From assembly GCA_003166865.1 (NCBI GenBank), contig PMUP01000098.1, forward strand, positions 1 through 49,646: a DNA stretch of 49,646 nt, written 5' to 3'. The notes beneath the pieces are model-generated. The model had not been told where the DNA came from, made no database searches, and saw only the letters and a program-made list of their open reading frames with translations. Positions 15,675 through 23,474 of the stretch are shown here, in pieces. A program made the position numbers and the translations under genes. How positions within the stretch are numbered: the stretch's first letter is position 1; each line of letters starts with the position of its first letter. Source of the DNA: Bryobacterales bacterium (GTDB lineage: Bacteria > Acidobacteriota > Terriglobia > Bryobacterales > Bryobacteraceae).

Positions 15675-17125
15675 TGACGCGTTCGACAACCCAGCGCGTA
15701 ATCACGCTCGCGCCCCTGCCACCGGAGAAATGCGCATTTGCGCTGGCGCGCTACAGCCGGTCGCCTGATTCGATCCGCGATTCACTCGAGTGGGTGCGCA
15801 CGCACGATTCGGCGAAGTTTCTGGAGAGCTTCTATTTCCAGTACGGGCACGCGTCGATCGCGGACCTGGGGCACGTGGTGCTGTGCTTTGAAGGCGTCTC
15901 GGAGCTGGCCGCCACCGAGATCGAAGATGAGCAGCTTTGGGATGGGCAGGCGCGATCATCACGTTACCAGGACTTTTCGAAATCGGGATTCGTGACGCCG
16001 CCGGAGTTCGATGCCGCGCAGGCGGCCACGTATCAAGAAGCCGCGGAGGCGTTGCTCGAAGGGTACAACGAAGTTCACGCAAAAGTGTTCGATCATCTCG
16101 CCGGAAAACTCCCGCGGCCGGAGGACATGCAACCGGAAGCCTATCAGCGCAATTTAAAAGCCCGGGCGTTCGACGTCGCGCGCTATCTGCTGTGCTTTGG
16201 CATTCCGACGGGAGTAGGGCAAGTGACCAGCATCCGAACGCTGGAGCGGCAGGTCCGGCGGCTGAAGGCTTCCGAGTATGCAGAGCTGCGCAGTCTGGCG
16301 TCGGAAATTGCAGTGGCATGCGCGGAGGAGCCGTGTTTGCGATGGGAGGCCGCGGGATCGGTTGAGGCGCCCGGTGAAGCAGTGGCGCCGACGCTGGCGC
16401 GGCATCTCGACGCCGATGAGCATGCCGAGCGGAGCCGCGACGATTTGCGGACCTGGGCCAAGCAGAATTTGCCGGTGCAGGAAGCGCCCGCGGCGACCGA
16501 AGACGTGGATTTGATGAAGCCGCCGGACACGTTGGCCGATATCGTGGCGACGTTGCTGTATCCGGTGACCGATTGGCCCTATCGGGAGCTGTATGAACTG
16601 GCCAGTTCGTGGAGCCCGGCGCGCAGGAACGAAGTGCTGGACGTCGCGTTGCAGTCGCGCAGCCGGCGTGATGAGTTATTGCGGAATTTCCGCGGCGCAC
16701 CGTATGTGTACGACATCATCATGGACATTGGCGCGTATCGCGATCTTCATAGGCACCGGCGCTGCCAGCAGTTCCGGCAGAGTTACTCGGCACACTTGGG
16801 GTTTGAGACTCCGGCGTCGATTCGAGAGGCCGGGCTAAGCGCGAGATACGAGGCACTCATAACGCAAGCGCGGAATGTTTTGGCTTCGCTGCCCCAGCCG
16901 GGAGCGCAGTACCTGCTTCCTTTTGCGACCCGCTCGCGCTTTCTCTTCAAGATGGATTTTGCGGAAGCCGAATACATCGCGCGGTTGCGCTCCGGGGTGA
17001 AAGGGCACTTCAGCTATCGCAAAATTGCTTGGGAAATGAAGCAAAAGATGAGTGCGCTTGAGCCCGAGCTGGGCCGGCTCATGCAGGCCACTCCCCCTTG
17101 GGAGGAAGACCCGTTACAAAGATAG
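15674..17125 (+). CDS. thyX: FAD-dependent thymidylate synthase, long tandem-domain form
   Basis: 483 residues, about twice a standard ThyX. Both halves show ThyX-like architecture. The N-terminal half has YGHASIADLGHVVLCFEGVSELAATEIE and GQARSSRYQDFSK but lacks the RHR motif. The C-terminal half carries RHR at R360-R362 (LHRHRRCQQFRQSY) followed by HLGFETP. ThyX methylates dUMP to dTMP using methylene-tetrahydrofolate, with FADH2 as reductant. The duplicated form with one intact motif suggests that a single chain makes composite active sites. I chose the ATG at 15674 overlapping the dcd stop; the frame is open further upstream inside dcd. Translationally coupled to dcd. Confidence 0.9.
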   Translation: MTRSTTQRVITLAPLPPEKCAFALARYSRSPDSIRDSLEWVRTHDSAKFLESFYFQYGHASIADLGHVVLCFEGVSELAATEIEDEQLWDGQARSSRYQDFSKSGFVTPPEFDAAQAATYQEAAEALLEGYNEVHAKVFDHLAGKLPRPEDMQPEAYQRNLKARAFDVARYLLCFGIPTGVGQVTSIRTLERQVRRLKASEYAELRSLASEIAVACAEEPCLRWEAAGSVEAPGEAVAPTLARHLDADEHAERSRDDLRTWAKQNLPVQEAPAATEDVDLMKPPDTLADIVATLLYPVTDWPYRELYELASSWSPARRNEVLDVALQSRSRRDELLRNFRGAPYVYDIIMDIGAYRDLHRHRRCQQFRQSYSAHLGFETPASIREAGLSARYEALITQARNVLASLPQPGAQYLLPFATRSRFLFKMDFAEAEYIARLRSGVKGHFSYRKIAWEMKQKMSALEPELGRLMQATPPWEEDPLQR

Positions 17126-17147
17126 CCCAATTAAAGATAGCCCAATA
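17118..17147 (+). repeat. Tandem 15-bp duplication at the thyX 3' end
   Basis: AAAGATAGCCCAATT is followed directly by AAAGATAGCCCAATA. The first copy contains the thyX TAG stop, the second only a dead copy of it, so this looks like a slippage duplication. No function inferred. Confidence 0.8.
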
Positions 17148-17259
17148 CTGTCCACCGGCCGTCACTCGCAGGCGCGAATACAGCCTCAATGGTAAAAGTT
17201 TCCACGTTACATCGGCTCGAAAACCAGCAATCTCATTGAGTTAGAACCGTTTTGATCTT

Positions 17260-17274
17260 TGGCACGCAAGCTGC
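17260..17274 (+). promoter_or_regulatory. Candidate sigma-54 promoter of the LPxTA-VWA-sortase operon
   Basis: TGGCACGCAAGCTGC has GG (17261-17262) and GC (17273-17274) separated by exactly 10 bp, the sigma-54 -24/-12 spacing, with TGGCACG fully matching the -24 element and one mismatch in the -12 element. It lies 105 bp before the ATG of the operon. The convergent gene at the operon's far end encodes a sigma-54 activator, supporting the reading. CTCAATG (17185-17191) and CATTGAG (17234-17240) form an inverted pair upstream that might bind the activator. Confidence 0.6.
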
Positions 17275-17379
17275 CCTATGGTGCAGCAGGTTGTGGCCAC
17301 GCGGTGGGCAGCCTGAATGACCGTGCGGTTGCCTGAAGCGATCGCGAAACGGCAATTTGCAAAGAAGGAGTTCAATCAC

Positions 17380-18063
17380 ATGAAACATTCACTACTCGCA
17401 GTGGCATCCATCGGATTGCTCGGAATCGCATTCGCACCGAGTGCGCCGGCGGATGAATGGAATAAGAAGACAATTTTGACGGTGAACGAGCCTATCCAAG
17501 TTCCCAACATGGTTTTGCCCGCGGGCACGTACGTTATCAAGCTGCTCGATTCGCCTTCGGACCGGCACATCGTGCAGATTTTCAATGCGGACGAAAATCA
17601 CCTGTTCACGACAATTTTGGCGATACCGAACTACCGGCTTCAGCCCACGGGCAAGACCGTGGTCACGTTCTGGGAAACGCCTCCCGGACAGCCGAAGGCT
17701 ATGAGGGCTTGGTTCTATCCGGGCGACAATTTCGGTCAGGAGTTCGCCTATCCGAAGTCGGCCGCCGCCCAGATCGCGGCAATATCTCGTCAAACGGTGC
17801 CGACCACCGAGGCAACGCAGGCGGCTGAACTGCCGCAGGCGGAAGTAACGCAAACGCAGCCCGAGCCACAGCAACCGCAGGAAGTGGCGCAGAACACGCC
17901 GCCTCCGCAGCCCGAAGCCGCACTGGCTCAGGAACCAACTCCGGTAGCCGCACTGGTTCCCCAGGAACTGCCGAAGACTGCCAGCCCATATCCGTTGATT
18001 GGTTTGGCGGGCGCATTCTCGTTGGGTCTCTTTGCACTAATCCGAGGCTTCCGTTTGTCGTAA
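17380..18063 (+). CDS. Secreted protein with C-terminal LPKTA-type sortase signal
   Basis: 227 residues from the ATG at 17380, with AAGAAGGAG 9 nt upstream. Order: signal peptide (about 1-22); a conserved N-terminal domain (DEWNKKTILTVNEPIQVP, VLPAGTYVIKLLDS, TVVTFWETPPG) of a type I associate with acidobacterial secreted proteins; a Pro/Gln/Ala linker (about 145-195); then LPKTAS (197-202), a hydrophobic helix and the basic tail RGFRLS. That tripartite end is a sortase sorting signal, with LPxTA as for class D enzymes. A sortase is encoded two genes downstream, so this is its probable substrate, anchored outside the cytoplasm. Confidence 0.82.
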   Translation: MKHSLLAVASIGLLGIAFAPSAPADEWNKKTILTVNEPIQVPNMVLPAGTYVIKLLDSPSDRHIVQIFNADENHLFTTILAIPNYRLQPTGKTVVTFWETPPGQPKAMRAWFYPGDNFGQEFAYPKSAAAQIAAISRQTVPTTEATQAAELPQAEVTQTQPEPQQPQEVAQNTPPPQPEAALAQEPTPVAALVPQELPKTASPYPLIGLAGAFSLGLFALIRGFRLS

Positions 18064-18077
18064 CATGATTGGGAGTT

Positions 18078-19028
18078 ATGACCCGTGGCCGCGAAGTGGC
18101 TTGGCCGGTGAGCTTGCTGGTTCTCGCGAGCGCGGTGGGTTGGGGTCAACTGAAAGGCCCAGCCACCGCGAAAGTTGAAGAACCTAGCGATTTCACCATC
18201 CGGACTACTTCGCGGCTGGTTCTTTTGGATGTTAGCGTGAAGGATGCATCGGGCGGGTTCGTGTCCGGGCTGTCCAAGGACAATTTCAAGGTTTACGAGA
18301 ACGGGCAGCCACAACCGGTCACGCAGTTCGCCAACGCCGACATTCCCGTGACGGTGGGGATTGCGGTGGATGAGAGCGGAAGCATGCGGCCCAAGCGTGC
18401 GGAAGTGGTCACGGCGGCGCTCGCGTTTAACCAAGCCAGCAATCCGATGGACGAAATGTTCATCATCAACTTCAATGAGAAACCCCGGCGCGGCTTGCCG
18501 GACGATGTGCTTTTTTCAGACGACGTCCAGCAACTGCGGCTGGCGCTGTACCAAGGCATTCCGGAGGGACGGACGGCGCTTTACGACGCGGTCGAGATGT
18601 CTCTCAATCAGCTCGAGTTTGGACGGCGCGATAAAAAGACGCTGGTGGTAATCAGCGACGGCGGGGACAATCACAGCCGGCACACGCTGGAAGACGTGAC
18701 GCGCGAAGTGCTGAGGTCGGTGGCGACGATTTATACGGTCGGCCTTTATGACGAGGACGATCCAGAGAGCAATGAGGGCGTGCTCAAGAAGCTGGCGAAT
18801 GTCAGCGGAGGCGTGTTCTACCATCCCAAGGCGCTGGACGAGATCATACCGATTTGCCGCCAGATCGCCAAGGACATTCGCACCAGATACACCATTGGCT
18901 ATGTGCCGCCGGCTGAAGGCAAAGCGGAGCGGCATATCAAGGTAGTGGCGTCTTCGCCGGATCATACTAAACTGCTGGTGCGAACGCGAACGAGCTACGT
19001 GTTCTCGCCAGACAAGGTGTCCCAATGA
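18078..19028 (+). CDS. VWFA-related acidobacterial protein
   Basis: 316 residues, signal peptide ending near VGWGQ. The N-terminal strand RLVLLDVSVKDASGGFVSGLSKDNFKVYENGQPQPV is the standard opening of this acidobacterial family. The VWA domain follows, with the MIDAS motif DESGS (98-102), TALYD (about 174-178) and ISDGGD (about 199-204), enough to bind a divalent metal and an adhesive ligand. The start is uncertain: the ATG at 18078 or a TTG at 18069. It overlaps the sortase start by 4 bp (ATGA). No LPxTA signal of its own. It probably works with the anchored protein and the sortase at the cell surface. Confidence 0.88.
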   Translation: MTRGREVAWPVSLLVLASAVGWGQLKGPATAKVEEPSDFTIRTTSRLVLLDVSVKDASGGFVSGLSKDNFKVYENGQPQPVTQFANADIPVTVGIAVDESGSMRPKRAEVVTAALAFNQASNPMDEMFIINFNEKPRRGLPDDVLFSDDVQQLRLALYQGIPEGRTALYDAVEMSLNQLEFGRRDKKTLVVISDGGDNHSRHTLEDVTREVLRSVATIYTVGLYDEDDPESNEGVLKKLANVSGGVFYHPKALDEIIPICRQIAKDIRTRYTIGYVPPAEGKAERHIKVVASSPDHTKLLVRTRTSYVFSPDKVSQ

Positions 19029-19792
19029 GGGTTCGCTTGAGGGGAACGGAGCGGCGCGGCCTGCTGGTCGCCGAGTGGACCTTCCTGCTGCTGGGCCTCG
19101 TGGCGGTGGACTGCTTCGTGTGGATCACCACCAGCAGCGTGCTGTATCAGGCATACCAGGATTGGGCCTTCGATCAGAATCTGCGGGGATTGACGGCCAG
19201 CGTCGGCGGCTTTGTGAATGACGAGGCGCGCTGGTTATGGAGCAGGAGGAGCGACAGCGCGCCGCAGGCGGAAGCGCCATCCACGCCAGAGGCTGGGTCG
19301 AGTGAAGGGACGAATGAACCGCCGCCGAGTGGGCCGCCGAGCGAAGCCCAACCCGCCATGCGCTCAGTGATCGGCCGGCTCCAGATCCCGAGATTGAAGC
19401 TATCCGTGATGGTGCGGGAAGGCGCCGACGAGCGCACGTTGAGCCGGGCGGTGGGACATATACCCGGCACGGCGCTGCCTGGCAGGCTGGGGAACGTGGG
19501 ATTGGCCGGGCATCGCGACACGTTTTTCCGTGCGCTGCGGAATATTCGAGAGGATGACGCGATCGAATTCGAGACCACCCAGGGCATGTACCGCTACGTT
19601 GTGAAATCCACCACGATTGTCGGTCCGCGCGACGTCAGCGTACTCGCGGCGTCTGGCGGCGAGAACTTGACGCTGGTGACCTGCTATCCGTTCTACTACG
19701 TCGGCTCGGCGCCCAAGCGCTTCATCGTGCGCGCGGCGCAGGTTTCGGCTATCGCGGCTATCCCGAAGCACCAACGGCAACCAGGCTCTTGA
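19025..19792 (+). CDS. Class D-like sortase
   Basis: 255 residues: an N-terminal membrane helix (about 13-38), a Pro/Ser/Glu-rich linker (about 80-110), then the sortase barrel from IGRLQIPRLKLSVMV. The catalytic set is complete: H163 in AGHRDTFF, C220 in TLVTCYPF and R232 in PKRFIV. TLVTCYPF and GHRDT are typical of class D enzymes. Sortases cut a C-terminal signal and attach the protein to a cell-envelope acceptor; the acceptor in a diderm acidobacterium is unknown. Its ATG overlaps the VWA stop, and its 3' end overlaps the convergent activator gene by 35 bp. Confidence 0.92.
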   Translation: MRVRLRGTERRGLLVAEWTFLLLGLVAVDCFVWITTSSVLYQAYQDWAFDQNLRGLTASVGGFVNDEARWLWSRRSDSAPQAEAPSTPEAGSSEGTNEPPPSGPPSEAQPAMRSVIGRLQIPRLKLSVMVREGADERTLSRAVGHIPGTALPGRLGNVGLAGHRDTFFRALRNIREDDAIEFETTQGMYRYVVKSTTIVGPRDVSVLAASGGENLTLVTCYPFYYVGSAPKRFIVRAAQVSAIAAIPKHQRQPGS

Positions 19793-21161
19793 GCTTGGCG
19801 GTGAGCGTGGTACGTTTCAAGCCCAGCATTTCGGCCGCGAGTTTCTTGTTGCCGCGGGTCTTTCGCAAGGCCTGTTCCAGGATGTTCAACTCGATGCTCC
19901 CCACGGTGCGCTCGAAGTCCAGGCCGTGGTCGGGAAGCGCGATCAAAGGATGCGAACCCGGCGGGTAGGCGGCTGGATGCCGGCGCGGCGGAAGCGGAAA
20001 ATCTCCCGGGAAAAGGACCGAACGTTCCCCGCTGAGTACGATGGCCTTTTCGACGGCGTTTTCCAGTTGACGGACGTTGCCGGGCCAGTCGTGCGCGGCC
20101 AGGCGGCCGAGCGTCTCCAGGGAGATTTGCTTGGCGGTAAGGTTTTCCTCCCGGCAAATTCTCTCGATAAAGTGCTGGACCAGAACCGGAATGTCGGAAC
20201 TGTGCTCGCGCAGCGGCGGCATCGCGATGGGGACCACATTGAGCCGGTAGTACAAATCTTCACGGAACTTGCCTTGTTTGATCAGTCCGGCGAGATCGGC
20301 GTTGGTGGCGACGATCACCCGCGCGTCCACGCGGATGGTTTCCGAGCTGCCCAGCCGTTGGAACTCGCGCTCCTGGAGCACGCGCAGCAACTTGGCTTGC
20401 AGGCCGAACGGCAGGTCTCCAATTTCGTCTAAGAAGATGGTCCCGCGATGGGCCTCTTCGAACCGCCCGATGCGGTGGTTGACGGCGCCCGTGAATGCAC
20501 CCTTGACGTGTCCGAACAGCTCGGCTTCGAGCAGAGCTTCGGGGAGCGCGCTGCAATTGACTGCCACCAGCGAGAAACGCTGGCGCGCGCTGGAGGCGTG
20601 GATGGAACGCGCGGCCAATTCCTTGCCAGTTCCGGTCTCACCGGTAATGAGGACAGTGGCGCGGCGCGGGGCCACTAAGCGGATTTGCTGAGCGATCTGC
20701 CGCATGGGACGGCTTTCGCCGATCAAGAGCCTGCGCCCGGCGTCGGATTCGACTGGAGCCACGCTGGCTTCCTGCGCCCACTTGGAATTGGCGGCGAAAT
20801 ATAGCAGGCTGGTGGCGTCACCATCCGCGTACACGTGGAAGGCGCCCAGCCGCAGCAAGCGCACCACCTCGGTTGCGGACGCCTGGGGAGCCCGCAGCAC
20901 GATCGGCGTACCGGGCTGGGCTTGTTGTAACTCTTCCAGCAAACTGATCGGGCAAGCACAATTCGGCAGAGGGAGACTCACCAGTACGACATCGAAATCC
21001 TGATTGCTAAGAAGCTCCAGTCCGTCCTCCGCGCGCCGCACGGTCGTGGTGGATGCGGAGAGAATTCCGAAGGAAAATTCCTCCGGCTGTTCCGTGATGC
21101 ATAGGATCTTGGGAGTTAGGCTGAGGGGCGTGATGGGTGGAAACCTCTGTTGCTCTTCCAT
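19758..21161 (-). CDS. Sigma-54-dependent activator with a degenerate receiver
   Basis: 467 residues from the ATG at 21159-21161; an upstream extension of 26 codons has no better start. Domains: a receiver-like domain (about 15-120), an AAA+ domain (about 145-375) with GETGTGKE (Walker A), the sigma-54 contact motif GAFTGA and [12 protein letters not shown] (Walker B), then a Fis-type helix-turn-helix ([20 protein letters not shown]). The residue at the phosphoacceptor position is S62 (VVLVSLPLP), so phosphorylation control is unlikely. Convergent with the sortase operon, whose upstream region holds a sigma-54 promoter, so it probably activates that operon. Confidence 0.9.
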   Translation of the reverse strand: MEEQQRFPPITPLSLTPKILCITEQPEEFSFGILSASTTTVRRAEDGLELLSNQDFDVVLVSLPLPNCACPISLLEELQQAQPGTPIVLRAPQASATEVVRLLRLGAFHVYADGDATSLLYFAANSKWAQEASVAPVESDAGRRLLIGESRPMRQIAQQIRLVAPRRATVLITGETGTGKELAARSIHASSARQRFSLVAVNCSALPEALLEAELFGHVKGAFTGAVNHRIGRFEEAHRGTIFLDEIGDLPFGLQAKLLRVLQEREFQRLGSSETIRVDARVIVATNADLAGLIKQGKFREDLYYRLNVVPIAMPPLREHSSDIPVLVQHFIERICREENLTAKQISLETLGRLAAHDWPGNVRQLENAVEKAIVLSGERSVLFPGDFPLPPRRHPAAYPPGSHPLIALPDHGLDFERTVGSIELNILEQALRKTRGNKKLAAEMLGLKRTTLTAKLKSLVAVGASG

Positions 21162-21233
21162 CGGCAGCTTGGGGAGAAGGAACGGCGAAAAAATGCACTT
21201 AGTGCTATGAGGCGAGGAGAGATAGTGCTGGAG

Positions 21234-21298
21234 GTACACTAGAGCTTATGACCGATTCCGAGCGCATGTCGCGGCCGCTGTCCGCCGTCGACCCGGAG
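21234..21298 (+). repeat. 65-bp direct repeat, copy 1 (glyA promoter and 5' end)
   Basis: This segment is 63/65 identical to 22152-22216, which contains the start of intact glyA. Both copies include the TACACT element, the ATG and the first 17 codons. The sequence diverges sharply on the left side. On the right it fades within about ten bases. Confidence 0.95.
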
Positions 21299-21316
21299 TT
21301 CCGCGAAGCAAGATAA
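21248..21316 (+). pseudogene. Orphaned 5' fragment of glyA
   Basis: Starts with the same [17 protein letters not shown] as GlyA, then leaves the glyA sequence and meets a stop after 22 codons. It is the front end of glyA left behind, or copied, when the HEPN-like cassette entered. If its promoter is active it will transcribe the HEPN-like unit downstream. Confidence 0.85.
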
Positions 21317-21641
21317 CGTAATCGTGATCATTCCGAGAGCACATGCCCAACAGGCTGAATTCGCCGCAGCGGTCGCGCAGGTGGAACGGTAACTCCACCC
21401 CAATGTTGTTCGCATCTACCATACGTTTGGAAACGACTGGACCGGTGAAGCGTCGGTATTTTTCATGGTCGTACTCTCCGATGCCGCCAGCCGGCGAGAT
21501 CAACTCCTAAGTGTCACTAACGGTGTCTCGAACGCCATCGTGCAGCAAGTGGAGCCCCTGGAGCAGTGGGGCGTTCTCCCGTATTTCAAGTTCCGCAGCC
21601 AATCCGAGCAGGTCCTCCATAAAGAGGAAGTATGGACGTAA
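21303..21641 (+). pseudogene. Truncated and nonsense-interrupted partner gene of the HEPN-like gene
   Basis: One reading frame carries protein-like sequence: NVIVIIPRAHAQQAEFAAAV, then an in-frame TAA at 21390-21392, then LHPNVVRIYHTFGNDWTGEA and GVLPYFKFRSQSEQVLHKEE, ending at TAA 21639-21641. The stop looks like a single change from GAA. No start codon is visible before the join with the glyA fragment, so the 5' end is probably missing as well. A 58-codon remainder could start at the ATG at 21465. It ends 4 bp before the HEPN-like ORF, as an operon partner would. I cannot name its family. Confidence 0.6.
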
Positions 21642-21645
21642 CTAG

Positions 21646-22047
21646 ATGTCCCTTCCAAGTGAGCTGTTGCCGCTAGCGAGCCATCTCGCAAATCTCGACG
21701 CGGAGGCGCATCGTCAAGCCAGCTTTAGGCGTGCGGTTTCCACTGCATACTACGCCCTCTTCCATCTCCTCGTTTCCGAAACCACGCTGAACTGGAGCCG
21801 GGACGAGACGCGCTCCGCGCTTGGCCGGCTATTTGAGCACCGAAAAATGAAAGGTGTTTGCGACAAGAAGGTTACCGAACTGAATAAGCTCCTCAAGGAC
21901 AATCCGCAGGATAGCCCCGAGCTCACGGTTTCCAAACATTTGCTAACCATTGCCAATACTTTTGTGCAGGTCTTTCAAGAGCGAAACGACGCCGACTACG
22001 AGACCTCGAAGGGAATGGGACCGGACCAACGTGCTATGGCAAATTGA
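21646..22047 (+). CDS. HEPN-like domain protein
   Basis: 133 residues, all helical. The segment RRAVSTAYYALFHLLVSE (about 28-45) is the recognisable helix of HEPN-type proteins, which are often small RNases or toxins paired with an adjacent antitoxin or nucleotidyltransferase. I do not see a clear R-x(4-6)-H catalytic motif, so it may be a non-catalytic member. AAAGAGGAAG lies 15 nt before the ATG, far for a ribosome site. It sits between two copies of the glyA 5' end, with a broken companion gene 4 bp upstream, so it may be a survivor of a decaying two-gene cassette. Confidence 0.65.
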   Translation: MSLPSELLPLASHLANLDAEAHRQASFRRAVSTAYYALFHLLVSETTLNWSRDETRSALGRLFEHRKMKGVCDKKVTELNKLLKDNPQDSPELTVSKHLLTIANTFVQVFQERNDADYETSKGMGPDQRAMAN

Positions 22048-22151
22048 CGCCGTCTCGGCTGCGTTCAAGAGTTAGGAAGCCATCAAACACGAACCGGCTG
22101 CCCAAGCGTTTCTATTCTCTCTGCTGGCTCGGGATCGATAAGCACGATCCA

Positions 22152-22216
22152 GTACACTAGAGTTTATGACCGATTCCGAGCGCATGTCGCGGCCGCTTTC
22201 CGCCGTCGACCCGGAG
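22152..22216 (+). repeat. 65-bp direct repeat, copy 2 (promoter and start of intact glyA)
   Basis: Matches 21234-21298 with two substitutions. TACACT at 22154-22159 could serve as a -10 element; it ends only 6 bp before the ATG, which would make glyA transcripts nearly leaderless. No Shine-Dalgarno sequence is visible upstream of the ATG. Confidence 0.9.
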
Positions 22217-23446
22217 ATCTACGAAGCCATCCAGCACGAAGCGGAGCGCCAGCATAGCCGGTTGGAACTGATCGCCAGCGAAAACTTCACCTCCGAGGCC
22301 GTGCTGCAGGCCACCGGCAGCGTGTTCACCAACAAATATGCGGAAGGCTACCCCGGGAAGCGCTATTACGGAGGATGCGAGTTCACCGATGTAGTGGAGA
22401 CGCTGGCGCGCGAGCGCGCCAAGAAGCTTTTTGGGGCCGAGTATGTGAATGTGCAACCGCACTCCGGATCGCAGGCCAACCAGGCGGCGTACTCGGCGGT
22501 GATCCAGCCGGGGGACGTGATTCTGGGCATGAACCTGGCGCACGGCGGGCACTTGACGCATGGCCATCCGCTGAATTTTTCCGGCAAGACGTACCATGTG
22601 ATTCCCTACGGCGTGACGCGCGAGGACGAGCGCATCGATTACGTGGAGCTCGCCCGGCTGGCCGAGGAGCACAAGCCCAAGCTGATCATCGCGGGCGGCA
22701 GTGCGTATCCACGGATCATCGATTTCGCGCGCTTCCGCAAGATCGCGGATTCGGTGGGGGCGATCTTCCTGGTGGACATGGCGCATATTTCGGGGCTGGT
22801 GGCCGCCGGGCTGCACCCGAATCCCGTTGAATATGCGGACATCGTGACGTCCACGACGCACAAGACACTGCGCGGTCCGCGTTCGGGGATCATTCTGGCC
22901 AAGGCGAAATATGGCGCGGCGATCGATAAAGCATTGTTCCCCGGCATCCAAGGCGGGCCGCTGGTGCATGTGATCGCGGCCAAGGCGGTGTGCTTCCTGG
23001 AGGCCATGACGCCCGAGTTTCGGACTTACTCCAAGCAAGTGATCGCAAACGCGCAGGCGCTGGCCGAAGGTTTGCAGCAGCAAGGTTTCCGCGTGGTGTC
23101 GGGCGGAACGGATACGCATTTGATGCTGGTGGACGTGTTCGCGAAAGGAGTGCGCGGCAAGGAAGCCGAGACGGCGCTGGACGAGGCCTACATCACGGTG
23201 AACAAGAACGCGATTCCGTTTGATGTGAATCCACCGCTGAATCCGAGCGGCATTCGGTTAGGAAGCCCGGCCGTGACCACGCGAGGTTTCCGAGAGAGCG
23301 AGATGCGGCAAGTGGCGGCGCTGATCGCGGAGGCGTTGAATGACGTGCAGTCGGCGGAGACGCTGCTCGCCGTGCGCCGGCGCGTGGCGGAATTGACGGA
23401 ACGCTTCCCACTTTACGCGTGGAAGCTGGCGCGGGCCTCGGCTTAA
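22166..23446 (+). CDS. glyA: Serine hydroxymethyltransferase
   Basis: 426 residues, normal for the family. Signatures: [66 protein letters not shown] and the PLP lysine K233 in [10 protein letters not shown]. It interconverts serine and glycine and makes methylene-tetrahydrofolate, the methyl donor used by ThyX, whose gene lies 5 kb upstream. The first 17 codons are duplicated at 21248. No ribosome site is visible, and a -10-like TACACT almost touches the ATG. The glycosyltransferase gene starts 28 bp downstream and may be co-transcribed. Confidence 0.97.
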   Translation: MTDSERMSRPLSAVDPEIYEAIQHEAERQHSRLELIASENFTSEAVLQATGSVFTNKYAEGYPGKRYYGGCEFTDVVETLARERAKKLFGAEYVNVQPHSGSQANQAAYSAVIQPGDVILGMNLAHGGHLTHGHPLNFSGKTYHVIPYGVTREDERIDYVELARLAEEHKPKLIIAGGSAYPRIIDFARFRKIADSVGAIFLVDMAHISGLVAAGLHPNPVEYADIVTSTTHKTLRGPRSGIILAKAKYGAAIDKALFPGIQGGPLVHVIAAKAVCFLEAMTPEFRTYSKQVIANAQALAEGLQQQGFRVVSGGTDTHLMLVDVFAKGVRGKEAETALDEAYITVNKNAIPFDVNPPLNPSGIRLGSPAVTTRGFRESEMRQVAALIAEALNDVQSAETLLAVRRRVAELTERFPLYAWKLARASA

Positions 23447-23474
23447 TTTGGACGGCTTAAGCGAGTAGCGCCGG

